Part shown: in pieces, positions 11,327 to 25,180 of the stretch
How the letters are laid out: the number at the start of each line of letters is the position of its first letter
Numbering within the stretch: the first letter of the stretch is position 1
NCBI RefSeq assembly: GCF_030272615.1
Contig: NW_026728916.1
Location: 124,001 to 188,000 of the forward strand
Direction: 5' to 3'
Source: Cryptomeria japonica
Lineage: Eukaryota; Streptophyta; Pinopsida; Cupressales; Cupressaceae
Length of the DNA stretch: 64,000 bases
Made by a program: the position numbers and the translations under genes
Notes under the pieces: generated by a model
Databases searched by the model: none
Told to the model about the DNA's origin: nothing
The model's input: the letters and a program-made list of their open reading frames with translations, nothing else

Positions 11327-12718
11327 TGTAGAAACCTATTTCTATCCACCTGATTAAGTAAATTTTATATTTGTTTAATTATCATTCATCTAACTATTAA
11401 TTAAATTCACCTTTAATTAATCCTTCCTCCCTTTTTAACTATTAATTAAATTAATATTTAATTAATTTACCCCAACCCCTTCTTCTATTAATTAAATAAA
11501 TTATTTAATTTATTTAATTTGATTCACTTAACCAAATTCTAGCTTTTCATTAAATAAATATATCATATTTGGTTAATTACATCCCCCCCACATTTAAATA
11601 AATTAATATTTTAATATTTAAATAAAATAATATTTATTTAAATCACTAAAAATCATCCTCTCACATTTAAATAAACAAATATTTATTTAAATCCTTCACC
11701 CACTTGCACTCTCTAGAAAATGCAAGTTGCACACTAATTCTTCTTCTAATCATGACTAAACCCTGATTATTAGCCTAATCCCCTCTAAGTATTTGCACAT
11801 TCCTAAACTAAGGGATTAGAGAAGAGTTGCTTCTAAAAACATTTAAGGTTCTTCAATAGAAGTAAAGGCCTTCTCCCTTCAATAAGTTAACCCTCAAGGT
11901 TTTCTCAAGCCTTAAAGGCTTTGATCCAACTAAGCCACCTTTAACCCTTGGTTAGAGACGTATCCCTTAACCTTACCATCCAAGGTAACCCTCAAGTCCC
12001 TTCAAGAATTTATTACTTGACTAAGGTAACCATTTAACCCTTGCAAATTCCTTTATCCCTTAGATAAAATCTTTAGCCTTTAACCTAACCTTAACCTAAC
12101 CACCCATGGTAACTAGCATGTCTCTTCAGACATTTAAGGCTTTGTCCCTCTTCTCTCAAACCTTCCTATGTTGACACTTGTCAACATGTGATTGGCTTGA
12201 AAGTAACACATGAATTGAGGATTGCCAATTCCTCAAGCAATCCTAACTCTTCTTCAATCAATTGAGTCTCAACCCTTCATTTTCCTATTTCCTCTACAAA
12301 TAGGACTCATTCCTTCATTGTCAAAGGTCCCAAGTCTCAATCTCAAGATCTAGATTTTGTCGCTCTCTATCTCTCTCGCACACAAGTATTTTAGAAGCAT
12401 TTTAGATCACAATATCATTATCAGTAGCATACTTATCTCATTATCAATAGATAAATTATAGAAATCATTTTTATTATCTCATAGATCTTAATGGCATATC
12501 ATATGGATCATTATCATACTCATTCTATGGGCTGCCATTCTAAAAGTTAAGTGCTCAATGATTTGAGAGCAACCATAACTCGAAGAATCCTTAGAGATAA
12601 AGAACAATGGAACGTCTTGGAAGGATTGTTTGTTTAATTAATCTTTTTGTATATAATGTTTCATTGGTATGTTTAGTTACTTGTTATTCATTGGATGATA
12701 CCATAATTCTACCATACA
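11327..12718 (+). mobile_element. solo LTR of family A, copy 2
   Basis: Runs from TGTAGAAACC to CCATACA, 1392 bp, with perfect 5-bp duplications CATCT at 11322-11326 and 12719-12723. It aligns by eye with 43437-44915 and with the reverse of 2690-4096: TTAATTAAAT tracts, CACTTGCA blocks, AACCCTCAAGG, CTACAAATAGGACTCATT, CTCAATGATTTGAGAGCAA and TTTCATTGGTATG. There is no internal sequence on either side, so it is the product of recombination between the two LTRs of an inserted element. Confidence 0.88.
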
Positions 12719-12723
12719 CATCT

Positions 12724-14495
12724 CATATTTATTGTTGGAGCGAAGCAAACATGATTACCAAGTAAGATAAAATTTCAAAGATTGTTGTTGATAATCAGTA
12801 CTACAAATTTCATATCTTTTGATCTAATTTAAGCTCAATCAATTCATAAACTCATGTGCACTCATATGCATCAAAGTTGTATAAAGATCTTATTCTATAA
12901 AGAATTGTGTTTCAAAACATAAAAAAATTAAGACTGTTGTTATTAGGGTCCCAATATGTTTTTTTAAATATGTGTGATGTTATTTCATAAAATAAATTCA
13001 TGTTAGAATCATTGCAATTAGATGCAACTAAAAAATAAGTTTTAAAAGTTTTGAGATTGGATAAACTTACCCCTTTTCCGACAACTAGCTGCAAATAATC
13101 AATCTTAGCTTTAATTACTGCCAAAAATCAATCACCTATATGTTTAATAATTATATAATCAGCTAGACAACTAGAATAAATCTATGTTTATCAAAATAAA
13201 TATCTATACAAATTTTAATTATTCTTATTTTTACATATAGATCTTTATATTTAATATTTGATGTTATTTTATAATATTTCATTTCATTATTAAATTTTTT
13301 TTTTTTTTCATCAAATGGTATATTATATATTTCACATTTAAGTACACATTCTATATTGAATTATATATTTCAAAATTAAATTTTATTATCTATATGCTTT
13401 TTATTATAAAAAATTCTAATTTAAAATAAAAATTTAATATAAATAAAATATAATATATTTTAATATGTTTATTTTTTAATTGTGTTATAATTTTTAATTA
13501 AATTGAATATTTTTTATATTTTATATTATATATTCTAAATAAGATCTTATAATCTATATTTGGTATTTTGAGTACATAAAGAAAGATGTAAAATAAGTAA
13601 TTTAAAATATATTTTATCACAATACTGGAGGTTGAGCAACAATAAAATATAAAACAAGAATCTTGATATTAATGGAATTTAAAAGGGAAATTAAGAAATA
13701 GTCAACGAACAACAATTTATAGTCAAGGTGGACTCGCGTTATGGTGATTTCCATGCGAATGGAGAACATCATGGGTGGCACAATCCTAGGTGCTAGATAG
13801 ATGGTGCCTACGCAAGGTATGTCATTAAAAATATAAATATATATTTAAAATATAAAATTTAAAAAGTTCGAAAATCTCTGCAAAACGTGACTTTCCATTG
13901 GAATGTGGACATTATGCAGTTCCAATTGATAGAAAACTAAAAGAAGAGTCTTTGATGAAGAAGAAGCTTAATAACTTCATATTTTTTAAAAATTATTAAA
14001 CAATTTAAAGTCATTTATTAATTTTTTCACAATTTTGTAATAATTTATTGAACCTAAAACAATTACTAGGTTCTATGGAAAAATAAATATTTTCATAGTT
14101 TACTTAGTCTTATTATTATTTTTAATTCATCTTGTTATATATGCAAAAGATTCCTTCCTCATTCAAATTTCAATTTTATTATGTACGCTGGTTTTGAAAG
14201 CATAAATTTGCATCCTCTACATTTAAAATCAATATTTCACATATATTTTTAATATGAAAAAATGATTAAATCTTATTAAGAAAAGAAGTTGAAAGGAGAT
14301 TATATGAGACATATATGAGTATTTAGGATATTAAGTAGAATAAATATAATATTTCATGTTATTGTTGTAAGAATGTTTAGTGTGTAACTAGAATATTTCA
14401 CACTTGTAATAAATATTTTTTTATGTTATTTCTTAAATTATATAAGATTGAAATTAAGGTATATTTTCAATACATTACTTTTATCAATCATTTTC
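12724..14495. other. gene-free AT-rich region
   Basis: Very AT-rich sequence with poly-T and poly-A runs (for example near 13290-13310). Nothing resembles a gene, an LTR or a structural RNA. Short open frames here have no recognisable content. Confidence 0.5.
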
Positions 14496-17400
14496 AATGT
14501 AGATGTTAGATGTTGTAGGATTTTTAGTTAGAACTTGAAGAGAATAATATAATTATAGGACAAGTCATCTATGAATAAAGTGAATATGATTGCAACCATA
14601 TACGGCCAAATATTTAAGGAGAAAGATAAAATGCAAAATGCTAGGGCTTTTGGCCATGGAATCAATGTTGTTATGATACTAGTAAAAGATTATTAAGTTT
14701 ATGTTCAAAATATGACAAGCTAACCCTCTATTTATATTATTTAGTATAGAGGCACTATATATGAATATTCTATTTTTAGGATTTTAATCAATGTATAATT
14801 ATTCCAAACTATGTTCCAATTTACCTTATACGAATATAGTAAATTGGAGCCTTGTAATTGTCTTAACCCACTAAGCGATTGACTTAAGAAAAATGCATAG
14901 CATATGTATTCATAGGATACTAATGAACACTCTTAATATCATTTCTACCCTCAAATTTATTTTTCTTAAATATCCTCTCAATATATATTATATAATTTCA
15001 AATAGCCCCTTATTTTAATGAACTATCCTTTGTGCCTTTTCTTTGTTGTATTTTAATTCTGCCTTATTATTTATAGTCTATTTGCCAAGGGTAGTTCTCA
15101 CATTTCTAATTGAAAACCAAATTCGGTTTCCATTTCATACATTAAATCCTCAAATTATATAAAACCTAGATGAGATATGATAGATATATAATTTAGAAAT
15201 AGTTATACATCTCAATCCCAAAAGTCTTTCCAAACAAACTATAACCAAAAATCCTATGATAATAGAAATCTCAATTGTAATATGCATTTTGAATATAAAT
15301 TATAATAAAACGGTTTTATAGATATTTGGTAAATCTTTTAGCTAAACTTATATCCTTTTATATTGTATTGGACATGGTATTAAGAACTTCTAAGATTATG
15401 AGTTTCTTACATAGTGCAAGGCTATGTGTTTTGTAAAATATTACTTCATGATGATGGAAATACAAGAATAATAAATGAACTTTCATCTAATTGACCTATA
15501 TAAACTGATATATAGAATAGTGGATGTCACTTATAACACCGATTTCTCTTGTGCATGCTTCCTAATGCCCCACACATATGTGTTTAAACTTTAATTAAAT
15601 TATCAACTTTCTTATAGTATGAAGTAATATATAGGGTCACATTTTAGCTACTTAAAAATACAAATATGTTTTTACATGTAAACATATTTAAATTAAAGGT
15701 GAATCACCTAGATTTGATATTTTTTATTTATAGTGAGGCTAATCAATCCTATAAAGTGAGAGACTAAAAATTATTTATTATATTTATACCATTCACATAA
15801 AACACTCATAACCAATAACACCACTATAAAATTTCATGAAAATGAAAATCTATGCCAACCACAAAATTCATCTTACCAAAGGACCCCATTAAAGTCTGTA
15901 TCACAAAGCTTTTTCGCTACATAAAATAAATACACATTATTTTAGAGATCTTTTCTTGAAGAAATATAAACATGAATTTTAATGTAGATGTTGGATCTTG
16001 TAGAATTTTCTATTAGAAGTTGAAGAGAATAATATAATTGTAGGACAAGTCACCTATACATAAAGTTAATATGATTGCAACCATATGTGGCCAAATATTT
16101 AAGGAGAAGTCTGAAATGCAAAATACTATGGGTTTTAACAATGGAATCCATGTTATTATGATATTAGTAAAAAACTATTTAGTTTATGTTCAAAATAGGA
16201 GTAGGTAACCTTTTATTTATACTACTTAGTGTACAGGAATTGTATATACATTTTCTATTTTTATGATATTAATTAATGTATAATTATTTCAAACTATGTT
16301 CTAATTGACTTTATATTATTACAATAATTGGAGTCTTGTAATTGTCTTATCCCTCTGAGGGGTTGGCTTAAGAAAAAGGTGTAGCATATGTATTCATAGG
16401 ATACTAAGAAACACCATTAATACTATGTTTATCCTCAAATTTATTTTTCTTATATCCCCTATTTTAATGTACTATCATTTTGTGTCTTTTTTTTGATGTA
16501 TTTTCATTCTCCTTTATTATTAATAGTCTATTGAGCAAGGGTAATTCTCACATTTCTAATTCAATATGAAATTTGGTTTCCATAGCATACATTAAATCCT
16601 CAAATTATATAAAACCTAGATGAGACATGATGGATATATAATTTAAAAATAGTTATACATATCAATCCCAATAATCTTTCCAAACAACTATAATCGAAAA
16701 TCCTATGATAATAGATATAAAAAAATTGTAATACACACATTAAATATAAATTATAATAAAAGGGTTTATACACTATTGGGAAATATTTTAGGTAGAATTA
16801 TATAATTTTAAAATTGCATCAGACTCAATGTTAAGTAACCAATTCTATGATTATGAGGCACTAACACAGTACAAGGCTATGTGTGGTGTAAAATATTACT
16901 TCATGACCATGGAAATACAAGAATAATAAATGGATTTTTGTCTAATTGACCAATACAAAGTGATTTATACAGAAGAGTGAATGCCAGTCATAACGTCAAT
17001 GCCCAATATGTATTTTTTAAAACTTTAATTGAATTATCCACTTTCTCATAGTATGAAGTGATATATTGGGTCACATTTTAGCTATTTAAACATATAAATA
17101 TGCATTGACATATAAACATACTTAATTAAAGGTGAATCCCCTCCATTTGATAATTTGTATTTATTGTGATGATAATTAATCCTATAAAGTGAGAGAGTAA
17201 AGACTATTCAAGTTATTGATATCATTCACATGAAAAAGAAGAAAATGTATATAAACAATGAAATGTAGTTGCAAATTGTATTACCATATAGCCCTAACAC
17301 TCAAAGCCTATAACACCATTAAAAAATATCATGAAGATAAAACTCTATCCTAATATTCCCTTTCTTATTACATTGTTCCTTCAAATGTACCCCTAAAACT

Positions 17401-17520
17401 GTAAAATTCATCTTACCAAAGGACCCCCATTAAGGTTTACATCACAAAGCTTCTTAATTACATAAAATAAATACACAATTTTTAGAAGATATTTCCATGA
17501 AGAAATAATAATTGAATTAG
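14496..17520. repeat. tandem duplication of a 1.5-kb unit
   Basis: Unit 1 is about 14496-15980 and unit 2 about 15981-17520, in direct orientation with an offset of 1485 bp. Matching landmarks: AATGTAGATGTT at 14496 and 15981; GAGAATAATATAATT; GACAAGTCA(T/C)CTAT; AAATATTTAAGGAGAA; CCTAGATGAGA(T/C)ATGAT; CATCTTACCAAAGGACCCC near the ends. Divergence is moderate, with several small indels and a larger insertion near the end of unit 2. A shorter related stretch lies near 18955-19120. No coding frame spans it. It does not look like an LTR pair because no TG/CA ends or primer site were found. Confidence 0.8.
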
Positions 17521-17579
17521 ATGAAACTACATCAAGCTACCTCATGACCCTCATAAAGGCATAGTTCTAAGCCAAATTA

Positions 17580-17890
17580 TTTAGTTATCATTTTTTTGAA
17601 CTCTTGAATCATAGATATTAAATTATTTGGATAGCAACCCATATTGATGTCTACAAGAACAAGACTCTATTTAGTTGCATCATATCTTGAACTATTATTG
17701 ATAATAGCATCAATAATTACATTGAAGTCTGTGTTAAGAATTTTGGATCTCTAAAAGATGTAATGATCAACCAAAATAAAATTGTCAAAAGTTGTGCCTT
17801 CTTTGGTCTTGACCTTTGTAGCATATCCTTAAACATGAGAAAGCTATCATATGCCCTACAAATTGGAAAAAAATAAAAGGATTCTAATGA
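17580..17890 (-). pseudogene. possible PPR-protein fragment, decayed
   Basis: Reading the minus strand with frame changes gives short stretches resembling pentatricopeptide repeats: AYDSFLMFKDMLQR, then TDFNVIIDAIINNSSRYDATK and NMGCYPNNLISMI. The NVIIDA...GCYPN spacing is typical of PPR units. At least two stops and one frameshift interrupt it. It is too short for certainty, and a random match to this degenerate motif is possible. Confidence 0.3.
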
Positions 17891-18479
17891 CTACTTTGCA
17901 ATGAATCTATCTATTATATCCTTAGGATAATTACTCCAAACTTTCTCTTCCATGATAGGTGATCACACAATATGACAATAGATATCACCCCCAAATATTT
18001 GCATTATTACTAGTTACTAGGAAGGATTGTGTAACCTTTTTTGGAAGTGATGGATGGTTACACCAATGATGGAGGTTGTTTCTTAGTTTATGCTAACTAG
18101 AAAAACAAACAATGAAGATAAAATGACACCAAATGTTCTTTTCATGATATTTTCTCTTTGTTGGTAAAATTTTATTGCTTATTAAGCATAGAAAATCTTA
18201 CTAAAAATAAATAAAAAATTTATGTAAATGTGTCATTTTCATCTCTAAATCAATGAAAAAATTAAATTTCTTGATTTATGGTATAGGTGAATTATTTTCT
18301 TCACTCTAATCTTCAAGACAATTTTAATGAATTCACTTCTATAGGAAAGCTTAAGAGAGACATGTCATCATTTATAGAGAAATCATTCCTTCAATGCTTC
18401 ATCTTATCAAATTAGTTTCCATAATTTTCAATGCTAATGCTTCATCCTATCTAGATTTATATAGATTTCATACTTATTA

Positions 18480-18720
18480 TGTTGTTGCAAAGATATCACT
18501 ACTAAAACTTTTATTGGTGACTTATATATAAATTATGAAGATGCAATCCACTCTAACTCTTTCACATCATTATGCCTTTTTATTCTTCCCATAAAAATAT
18601 ATGGTGCTAGAGGAAGCCTTAGATGAGTTTCAAAGCATACACTACCAAAATATTCTTGTTTTGCATCTTGAAAACTTTTCCATCTCACCAAAGTTTTCTA
18701 TGCTAGGGATATTCCTTTGT
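18480..18720 (-). pseudogene. unidentified coding-like remnant
   Basis: On the minus strand one frame reads EYFGSVCFETHLRLP followed by YIFMGRIKRHNDVKELEW, and resumes after a stop with PIKVLVVISLQQ. An indel separates an upstream GEMEKF-like segment. The amino-acid texture looks like real protein rather than translated AT-rich DNA, but I do not recognise the family. Confidence 0.28.
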
Positions 18721-19120
18721 ATCTAAATGCTCTCTTTATCTACCCTACAAATAATGCACACACATCCATTAATAGAAATGTGGTCATCAAAATATTCACA
18801 TGTGAAGAATGATTTTAGATGCCCTTATATATCTTTAGATTCTTCATGCTCTGAATCGTCAAGTTCCCTTTAATATCTTTAGATTCTTGACGCTTCATGA
18901 AATTTGTGTAGAACCTCTTCTATGATAGCATATGATGGAGTAAAATTATTTATGTTATTGATATAATTTCCAACAAAAATAAGAGCATAATATAAATAGA
19001 GAAATTTGTTTGCAAAATACATAACTATCTAAACCTAATTTGCATAACCAACAACACCACTAAAAAATATAATACAAATACAAATCTTTGCTAATATAAC
19101 GTAGGTAGTTCCCATGTTAA

Positions 19121-21244
19121 AACTATCATTTGGTCCTTTATGTATGATAATGATTGAAACCTATTGTGTTGATTTATTTTAAAGCCATAAGAAAAGGATT
19201 ATCTTTATAGATATATTCTTAGTTGCAAAAACTACATTCATATATTGTGCATCTTGTTTCCACTAATATCCACTACCATGAGAGGATGTGAAACAATTGA
19301 ACATGTCAATTTTATTTTATTTGCAACAATTATAGTGTTTTACACTTCTAGGTTTGAATTTATTAGTTCACTATGAGTATCTATGCTACATCCTTAAAAT
19401 CTATGTTTGATCCTTCACGTGTTTTAGATAATTTATTCCAAATCTATCCTAGGTGGATTGCCACATATTGACTTGGGTTTTTTGTGTGCTCATTTCCTAT
19501 AATAAATAATATTACTTCCATGTATATGGTTACTTTTCTTAAAGGTTGTCATATTTAACAAGGTATTAATTCTATTAATATAATATCATAGTGGGCTACA
19601 ACTATAGGAATTAGTACACTATTCTTAATTTAGGGTTGGAAAGAGTTCAAAGCAATATTTTTAATAGAGAGTATGTATATCCTCATACCGTATTGTGACC
19701 AAGGGTTTTATAGTTTAGAAGAAGGGTAATGAAAAAAGGATTCCTCTAATAAAAATAATTGATGATTAAAATATTAATCAAAACAAGAGTTAAAATAAAA
19801 AATAAGAATACAACTCCTTTAAGAGGGTAGAAGTAGCCATGCACATTGAAGAGTATAGAGTGAGAGTTAACAAAATAAGGGAGAAAAATTAGTAGGATGT
19901 GAAAATGAAGATGTACTAGATGAAATGGATGTTAGCAAGTGTAAACTAATGAATGTAATATCCAAGTGTAAGTTGAAATAAAACAGGGTGGGAATAATAA
20001 ATCTCTACTTAGAATGGGATGAATAAAGTCCATTTTATTCTCATTTGGTTATAAGTCCCTCGGTTATTGAAAAGAATATAGAAATTATAAAATGAGGAAT
20101 TGCATGTAAAGAAACAAAATAAAATTTTGATCAAATAAAGTCATAAAAGGTAGAACGTTACAAGGTTTCTATATTTATTAATTTCCTACAGATGAATATT
20201 TAGTATGCTTTCAAGGTGGTCAAGCTATAGCATTTTAAGAGGTTTGTCAATATGTACTATTGAATAAGGAATTAATATTAAGAAGGTACACATGTTTTGA
20301 TAAAGGTAGAAGTTGGTTTAGTCAAGGATATAGTATATGTAACCAACAAAAAAAGATAAAACAATTACAAAGATGTTAGCTCTTTATATAGTTGGAATAA
20401 AACACTTCGAATAATAGGAAGATGTTTATATATTGAAGAGATAGATTTTATTTTGGTTGAGGTAGAGGTTATAATTATTATTTTTATTATTTTATATATG
20501 GACAACATAGATATTGGTCATATGAGTTTCCGCAACACATGGTAAAAGTATTTAGATGGAGTGAGGCTACTAGCATACAATGTATCCAAAGGATGTGAAG
20601 AGTTCATATGATCCATCATTCATTGTTTGAGTCTATTTAGTTGGAAAGGAAGTACTTACAATATAAAAAAAGATGTAAAAATACATCTTTGGAGTTGAAA
20701 AATAATGAGAATGAGCCCATTATAATGAGAATCTATTTAGTACTATATTCAAGATACATTTGAAGTTTTAGAAGGTCATAAATAATAATGATATACACAG
20801 TCTAGTTTTAGTGGAATTAGTAGAGAAGGTAGAGTTTAAAGGAGTTTCTCATACCTCACAAAGGGTAATGGCTATAGAGAAATTATTAGAATAGGGTCCA
20901 TAAAAATGTTTATTTAGTTTGTAAATATTGACCTACGGAAATGAGGCATGGTATGACACAATTGATCTTTGTAAATACACCTTTTTAAAAAAAAATTCAT
21001 AGAAGTGGTTAATGCCACTTAATTTTTTATATTAATATAAGAGAGGAATTGTGACAAAAAGACAGTAAGCTCAATCCTAAAATGATTAATGGGAGAAGAA
21101 ATATCAAGTATTCCAAAAAATAATAGTCAAAGGGATCATATACCCAATAGAAAAAGGAGGCCATAAAAAGCCTTCATTAACTATTTAACAAATTGCTCCA
21201 GGACTGCAAATGTTCCATAATATTTATATCAATACAAAATGAAT
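19121..21244. other. gene-free AT-rich region
   Basis: No coding frame, LTR or RNA gene could be supported. Purine-rich stretches near 19640-20000 and 20560-20720 carry no recognisable motif. Confidence 0.45.
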
Positions 21245-22090
21245 TCAGAATGCGTGAAGAAACCAATTGCTCGAACCAATATTAGGAGGAGCACCAACTT
21301 CATGCAAACTAGGTTCAACTTCCAATTCAAAATTATGCTCTTTAGAAGGACGAATTTGCTGAAGAGGAGGCACGTCTAGAGGCTCATCAAACATTAAAGC
21401 CATGAATCCAAAGAGGAAATGACTACCAGTAAATGTTTCTAAAGTCGCTACAAGGAAATTCGGCCAAACATCTTCCAGGAGGCGCTCAAAACCAATAATT
21501 ATATCATCAAACCTGTTGTAGATAATTCCAACCGTGAGTACATGCAAAAAATCTCCATGACAGCCATTAGTAAGAAGATCATCTATAGGAAAAAACTATC
21601 CAATAGGGAATAGACCAACACCAAGATGATAGCATGATAACAAATAATCCATTTCCACATGTAACAACAAATGAGATTGAATATAAACATTTGAAAGAGA
21701 CCGCGCCATAGAAGGATCCAAAATGAGATCCATGCAATAAGTAAGGAACCGAGAAGCCACTTTAGAAAAAAGAGTAGATGAGTTCTCAACTAAGCATTTC
21801 TTACCAATAATCTTCCAAATTGCACTATCAACCTCCAAATTATGTGACTAAAAACTCCTACCAAATTTCTCAGCATCATACTTATGCAGCTCCTGATATT
21901 TCTAAAGAATAATCAAAGACTGATTAATAATTGCCAACGTAATCTCTGATATGGAACATTCCAATGATACTATGAGTGCTCCAAAATTGGCAGACAAATA
22001 AAATAGATAAAACATCAGTGAATTAATCTGCCACAGGACTGCCAAGTAAATCTGGACATGACTATCTCATCTTGGAAAAATTAAAAACAT
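21245..22090 (-). pseudogene. unidentified decayed ORF, about 270 codons
   Basis: A single minus-strand frame from about 22090 down to a TGA at 21245 is interrupted by only a few stops: TAG within the segment near 21905 and again near 21848, and a TAG near 21597. There is no clear frameshift over about 800 bp. The content is protein-like, with hydrophobic alpha-helical stretches (for example INSLMFYLFYLSANFGALIV, IIIGFERLLEDVWPNFLVA) and an acidic C-terminus. The family is not recognised. It may be a fragment of a host gene or a retrocopy, since no intron interrupts the readable part. Upstream of 22090 the frame is lost, possibly at a former intron boundary. Confidence 0.45.
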
Positions 22091-23569
22091 GCCAAGGAAT
22101 TAAACAAGTTAATTGGCCTATGCCAAATAAAATCATGATTAAAACAAATGACAATAGATACTTGATAATAATTAAATGTTTGAGATGTGAAGGTACTCCT
22201 CTAAACATTCAAACCACAGTCCACACTTAAATACATGACATACCCAAGTACATTCACATCAATCTCAAAAACAGGAACAAAATGATATATCATATATAAT
22301 ACAATAAAAAAATGAGTATCATTAACATCACTCGCAACCATCAATGCACGAGAATGATAACAAAATTTAAGTTATTAAGGATGGAATATTACGACTTACT
22401 ACTTCTTGAAAGGAAATTTTCTCATCAATTTCATCATTAGCTGAGAAATCTGCAATGAAGTTAGTCCCCCTGTGGCAATGAGAAATCTCATAGAAAGTGA
22501 AAAATTGCATTTGTAAAAAATCTTATCCAAAAGGTATTGCGATTGCAAATCATGAAATTGTAAATACACTATTAATTGAACTTGACTAGTAGATTTTACA
22601 AAAATAAAAAGTCTTTTAAGTCATCCAAAATAGGACCAAGTATATGCTTTTCCCCCAACATATGTTAATGCTTATCTTTAACTTTTGAAAACTTGATAAT
22701 CTTTGTACTTGGCGAGCTGGAAGCTTCCATGAAGAATTGTGAAGCAAAATAATTGCTCATATACTTATGTATAAACATACACAATGCATTATCATTATAC
22801 TATAATATGAAATGATTATTCTATTTTCTATTGTATTAAAATTTACATTTATTAAGTGTTTGGCATTGACGAATAATGCTTTATATTTATAAATTGAATA
22901 ATGATTACTTCATTTACAAATTGTGAGATTAGAAAAATTAATTGTAAGAATTTTAAGAAAAACTAATGTAGTTTTACGTTAACATATTTGTTTTTATTAG
23001 GTAATCACAATACAAGTTTCAGACCCATTACAAATGAACCATCAAGTAAAAAATTAAATCAAGAAAACTACCATGAAGGTGATTTGGAGGAGTCTCACAA
23101 GGAGTAAGATTAGCATAACTAGAAGATTTTGAGCAAAATAGTAACCAACAAGAAACAAAGGTCCTGACCCTACACTACATTTTAATATTTAGATTTCTAT
23201 ATGGATCCCAAATCCTTAGATAGTCACCTTAAGCTATGACATGAAGAACTAAGAAAGGGTCCAAAGAGGAACCCAAAAATAGAGAAAGCATGAAATAACC
23301 ACCTACTATAGCTAGATGAGAAAGAGGAGAAAAAATTGTTATAAGAGACCTCAATCTTTTAGAAGAAGAGAGAGAAGAACCACCATAAAGAGTAGAAGAA
23401 ACCAAAAGAAAGGGAGTTAGTTGCATCCTTATATATTTAAGGTAGTATACTAGTTGACTCTACTACTAAATCCACCTCTATAGGATAATCTATAACAATT
23501 ATCTTAGTGTAAATAATAGCTCCAACTATAATTAATATTCAAATGAAGTAGAAACATTAACTCCAAAGG
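22091..23569. other. no feature recognised
   Basis: AT-rich. Short open frames (such as one on the minus strand at 23229-23426) have no recognisable content. It ends at the target duplication of the chromovirus. Confidence 0.4.
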
Positions 23570-23574
23570 ACTCC

Positions 23575-24113
23575 TAATGTAGCCAGTTAAAACATAATCA
23601 ATACAATAAATGAAATTATAAAAAAATTGACACAAGTATAGATCAAATTCTCTTAATTATTCTTCCTCTACAAAATGCAACCATTCTGTGATTACAATGA
23701 AAGGGCCTATTTAAAAACAAACTAAAAATTTCCTTTTTTGGTAGATTTTAACAAAATCTGAAATTTGTCTTTTATGGGAATTTTCAAATCTATCCCAAAA
23801 ATCATGAAATATTCCATAATTATTAAAAAAATTCCTACAACACAAATTACCAACTTTCTAACTCTATAAATGTTATGAGTTCAAAATTAACTAAAACGCC
23901 AACTTTCTAAAAACCTGAAAAAAAATAGTAAAAGCCAATTTTGAGGCCTTAGATGAAGGAATCAATTCCCCAAAATTTGATTTTTTTGAGGCCCTACAAA
24001 GATAAGTTTTTGTCATAAATCCAAATAAATCCTATTGATACACTTCCACGTTAAAATTCAGCCCAATCTGACAACCGAGTCAAAAGTTATGATCCCACGA
24101 AGTCCCTGCATCA
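23575..24113 (-). repeat. chromovirus 3' LTR
   Basis: 539 bp. The inner end reads TGATGCAGGGACTTCG on the minus strand. The outer end is GGCTACATTA, where intact family members read CTACATCA. It aligns with 28323-28860 and 46767-47249, including an AAAAGTTATGA/GACTCGG block and AAGCCAATTTTGAGG. Confidence 0.9.
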
Positions 24114-24139
24114 TTCTCCTCTGGTTGAAAAGAACACAA

Positions 24140-24565
24140 CTCCCGCAAGTAGTTGTCCTCAAATTTGTACCACTGAGATCAATCCAAATTATTTAATTCC
24201 CACTCTATAATCCATGTTCTCCCTATTGGTTGTAATCCTTCCCACTGTACCAAGTATTTATTATATTCTCCTTGTCGAGTGCAAGCAGTCTACTTATCTA
24301 AAACCTGTGCAATCTTCCCCCTTTTCTTACTAGGAATTGTACACTTCCGATCTACTCCCTCCTCACCATCATCATCATGAATGTCACCATGTAAGGTGTA
24401 TAAATCATATACATTAAATACAGGAGAGATATCAAGATCAACTGGTAAAATGACCTCATAATCATTGTCATTGATCTTCTTGTAAACCCTACAAGGAACA
24501 ACTTTCTTATACTTTAACTTATGGTATGTGCCTATAGGAAACCTCTCTTTCCATAGATAAACCAT
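24140..24565 (-). pseudogene. integrase C-terminus and chromodomain
   Basis: The segment from 24565 reads MVYLWKERFPIGTYHKLK and DISPVFNVYDLY, the classic integrase C-terminal block of plant chromoviruses. It continues through a TAG into a chromodomain-like stretch, EYNKYLVQWEGL, then TWIIEWELNNLD. In active elements this domain binds histone-tail marks and steers integration. The TAG near 24297 fits CAG to TAG, and the TGA after NNLD fits CGA to TGA. Confidence 0.85.
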
Positions 24566-24806
24566 TAGTAAGCACCTTCCTTAAACACTTGATGTCGCCA
24601 ACCAACATCTATTATAGATTTGTACTTCTCATTACTTTCCTGCAACTTTTGTCTCATCTCTTCCTGCAACTATTGAAGGTGCTCTACAAATGCTTTTGCA
24701 TCATCACTGATTCTTCCTCCAAGGGAAAAATGCACCAAATCTAAAACACCGTTAGGATTCCTACCATGAAAAAATTTAAATGGTGATTTACCTTTAGATC
24801 TGTTCA

Positions 24807-25180
24807 TTAAACTATTGTAAGAAAAATTTGCTTAGGGCAATTCCAAATCCCAACGTTTGGCCTTCTCTCCAGCAATGAACCTAAATAGGTTTCCCAAACT
24901 CTGGTGACTACCTTTATTTTCCCATTAGTTTGAGGGCTATAGGCACTACTAAAATATAACTTAGTCCTCATATTCTTCCATAAAGTCCTCCAACAATGAC
25001 TTGAGAACTTTGCATCTCTATTAGAGACAATGGTTTTTGACACCCCATACAATTAAAAAACTTGTGAAAAAAATAATTCTATCACCTATGTTGCATCACT
25101 AGTTTTCTTACAAGCAATGAATTGAGCTATTTTACTAAACCTATCAGCAACCATAAAAAAAGAATAATTACCTCGTCATG
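24807..25180 (-). pseudogene. integrase core, catalytic residues lost
   Basis: The frame reads MYGVSKTIVSNRDAKFSSH followed by SAYSPQTNGKIKVV, the core of a gypsy integrase. The second catalytic aspartate, normally in SDRD, is Asn (SNRD). The catalytic glutamate, normally in DGQTEVV, is Lys. Both are G-to-A changes. Further upstream, out-of-frame pieces (VIILFLWLLIGLVK) represent the region around the first Asp. Confidence 0.8.

Noticed and set aside
14496-17520. The 1.5-kb duplication as an LTR pair
   Set aside because: No TG/CA ends, primer site, purine tract or internal region between the units.
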